Shown piece after piece: positions 6,312 to 7,507 of a stretch of DNA of 7,507 bases. The notes under the pieces are model-generated. The model saw nothing but the letters and a program-made list of their open reading frames with translations, did no database searches and was not told where the DNA came from. This stretch comes from an uncultured Opitutia bacterium. GTDB lineage: Bacteria > Verrucomicrobiota > Verrucomicrobiia > Opitutales > UBA953. The position numbers and the translations under genes were made by a program. Within the stretch, counting starts at the first letter, position 1. Each line of letters opens with the position of its first letter. The stretch covers positions 1 to 7,507 of the forward strand of contig CAIRWP010000050.1 in assembly GCA_903882335.1 (NCBI GenBank), read 5' to 3'.

Positions 6312-7088
6312 TTACTTGACCGGCGAGTAGTCGGTCGGCACCAGGAACTCGGACTTCACGCCGTCCTTGATGGTCAGCGAACCGCCGGCCTTCTGCTCGG
6401 AGGCTTCCTTGGCGGCGACCCAGGCCGGGTCGGCGCGGAAAGCGTCGAAGCTGGCCTTGGCGGCGTCGGCCGACTTGTGGGTGAGGAGGTAGATCAGCGT
6501 GTTGCCGGCCACGAGCGGGGACTTGGCGCCCTTCTGGTCGGCGGCGAGGTTCCAGTAGGTGACGTTCGTCATGCCGTGCTTCTCGAAGAGCTTGAGGGTG
6601 TGGTCGCGGAAACGGGCGTTCAGGTTGTTGAGGCGACCGGCTTCGGTGGTGTAGGTGCGCAGTTCGAAGACGCCCTGGCCGTAGGCCTTGGGGGCCGCGA
6701 GCGCGGAGTAGTCGGTGGCGGTGAGGAAGGCTACTTCCACCTTGGTGATCAGCTTGCCGTTGATTTCCGAGGCCTGCTGGGCGGACTTCCAAGCGGGGTC
6801 GGCCTGGAAAGCCTTCCAGGAGGCGTCGCGGGCGGCGCGATCGGGGTAGGCGAGGAAGTAGACGAGCTTGTTCTCGGTGTTCTTGACCGGGACGAAGTAG
6901 CCGAGGCTCGTCATGCCGTGCTTGGCGAAGAGCTTGAGGGTGTGGTCACGGAAGCGGGCATTGAGCGCGTCGAGCTTGCCTTCGGCGGCGTAGTAGACGC
7001 GCATCTCGAAGAGACGGGTGTCGGGCTCGGCGGCGACCGCCGTGGAGGCGAGCAGGCCGAACGTGAGGAGGGAGAGCAGGGTTTTCAT
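6312..7088 (-). CDS. Secreted protein with two tandem NIPSNAP domains
   Basis: This 258-residue protein has a Sec signal peptide (residues 1 to about 20, MKTLLSLLTFGLLAS... ending AVAA). Two NIPSNAP domains follow, about residues 25-125 and 139-252. NIPSNAP domains adopt a ferredoxin-like dimeric alpha/beta-barrel fold; bacterial members have no settled biochemical function. Matching blocks show the internal repeat: FEMRVY (27-32) with FELRTY (141-146), LNARFRDHTLKLF at 42-54 and identically at 156-168, KHGMT (56-60 and 170-174), and ADPAW (96-100 and 219-223). The repeat offset is 114 residues. Fused domains could form the barrel within one chain. It starts 7 bp after the sugar-binding protein gene, implying co-transcription, and ends 20 bp before the shared terminator. 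No Shine-Dalgarno sequence precedes the ATG. Export of a NIPSNAP protein points to a periplasmic role, perhaps with a small organic ligand, which is inference. Confidence 0.9.
   Translation of the reverse strand: MKTLLSLLTFGLLASTAVAAEPDTRLFEMRVYYAAEGKLDALNARFRDHTLKLFAKHGMTSLGYFVPVKNTENKLVYFLAYPDRAARDASWKAFQADPAWKSAQQASEINGKLITKVEVAFLTATDYSALAAPKAYGQGVFELRTYTTEAGRLNNLNARFRDHTLKLFEKHGMTNVTYWNLAADQKGAKSPLVAGNTLIYLLTHKSADAAKASFDAFRADPAWVAAKEASEQKAGGSLTIKDGVKSEFLVPTDYSPVK
6567..6620. repeat. Direct repeat, copy 1, within the NIPSNAP gene
   Basis: This 54-bp segment matches 6909-6962 at 49 of 54 positions by hand count, with a spacing of exactly 342 bp (114 codons). It encodes the helix around LNARFRDHTLKLFEKHGMT in the second domain. 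Identity at synonymous positions is high compared with the rest of the two domains. Confidence 0.85.
6909..6962. repeat. Direct repeat, copy 2, within the NIPSNAP gene
   Basis: This is the partner of 6567-6620, encoding the same helix in the first NIPSNAP domain (LNARFRDHTLKLFAKHGMT). It marks an intragenic domain duplication, or later gene conversion between the two halves. Confidence 0.85.
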
Positions 7089-7095
7089 GGGAAGG

Positions 7096-7507
7096 TTATT
7101 TCTTGAGGAAGGTGTCGACGTTCTCGCGGGTCACGACCTGGAAGGGGATCATGACCTCCTTCTCGAAGGGCTGCTTGGAGGCCAGGAGGATGGCCGTGTC
7201 GATCGCGCCCCGGCCTTGGCCGACCGCGTCCTGGAAGACCGTCGCGTCGAGGCGGCCGGCCTTCACGGCATCGAGGGCCTGGGCGATGGCGTCCACGCCG
7301 ATGACGTACACGTCTTTCTTGAGGCCGGCGCGCTCGAGGGCGAGGAGGGCGCCCATCGCCATCTCATCGTTGTGGGCGAAGATGGCCTGGAACTTGCCCT
7401 TGTGGGCCTGGATCCAGTTCTCGGTGAGCGCGAGGGCCTTGGCGCGGTCCCAGGAGGCCGTCTGGTGGTCGAGCAGCTTCAGTCCCGGGTATTTGGCGAG
7501 CACCTTG
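7096..7507 (-). CDS. Ribose-type sugar ABC transporter substrate-binding protein (C-terminal part)
   Basis: Only the last 136 residues are inside the window; the reading frame runs off the right edge, so the start and any signal peptide are not visible. The sequence matches the C-terminal half of type 1 periplasmic sugar-binding proteins of the ribose/xylose-binding group. Diagnostic stretches are the TASWDRAKAL segment, the FAHNDEMAMGALLALERAG ligand-contact region, VYVIGVDAIAQALDAVKAG, TVFQDAVGQGRGA and the terminal PFQVVTRENVDTFL. Such proteins bind a monosaccharide in the periplasm and deliver it to an ABC permease. The ligand cannot be assigned from this part. The stop lies 7 bp upstream of the NIPSNAP gene, so the two are probably one transcript. 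No permease or ATPase gene is visible, but they may lie beyond the window. Confidence 0.9.
   Translation of the reverse strand, partial: KVLAKYPGLKLLDHQTASWDRAKALALTENWIQAHKGKFQAIFAHNDEMAMGALLALERAGLKKDVYVIGVDAIAQALDAVKAGRLDATVFQDAVGQGRGAIDTAILLASKQPFEKEVMIPFQVVTRENVDTFLKK

Noticed and set aside
6303..7106. Plus-strand open frame of 267 codons opposite the NIPSNAP gene
   Set aside because: It is a Gly/Val/Glu-rich shadow whose internal repetition simply mirrors the NIPSNAP domain duplication on the other strand.

Overview
The window looks like chromosomal DNA of a GC-rich member of the Planctomycetota/Verrucomicrobiota group, more likely Verrucomicrobiota. The main evidence is a secreted DUF1549/DUF1553 (planctomycete-type cytochrome) protein followed directly by a DUF1501 protein, a pair that is abundant in these phyla. 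A Tat-exported Gfo/Idh/MocA oxidoreductase, a secreted NIPSNAP protein and a sugar-binding protein lie beside it. No tRNA, rRNA, CRISPR array, transposase or phage gene was seen.

Layout. Positions 1-235 hold two short tandem arrays, a 12-bp array (79-174) and a 7-bp array (201-235). The 12-bp array may encode the Ser-Thr-Leu-Pro repeat start of a minus-strand membrane protein that leaves the window on the left. Next, on the minus strand, are the DUF1501 gene (229-1689) and, 7 bp upstream of it, the large DUF1549-LamG-DUF1553 cytochrome gene (1697-4825). A 136-bp divergent gap with long G tracts (4826-4961) separates these from the plus-strand Gfo/Idh/MocA gene (4962-6227). That gene ends at a strong hairpin terminator (6266-6291), which it shares with a convergent minus-strand pair: a double-domain NIPSNAP protein (6312-7088) and, 7 bp upstream of it, the C-terminal part of a ribose-type sugar-binding protein (7096-7507, cut by the window edge).

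How the parts fit. Every complete product carries an export signal: Tat for DUF1501 and Gfo/Idh/MocA, Sec for the cytochrome and NIPSNAP proteins. The partial sugar-binding protein belongs to a periplasmic family. The window is therefore a set of cell-envelope functions consistent with glycan or sugar oxidation and uptake, although the substrates cannot be read from sequence. None of the four complete genes has a recognisable Shine-Dalgarno sequence. Third-codon-position GC appears lower in the cytochrome/DUF1501 pair than in the genes to its right. I see no clearly new defence or mobile system. The most unusual items are the repeat-coded N-terminus on the left, the heptamer array that supplies the DUF1501 stop codon, and the internally duplicated NIPSNAP gene.
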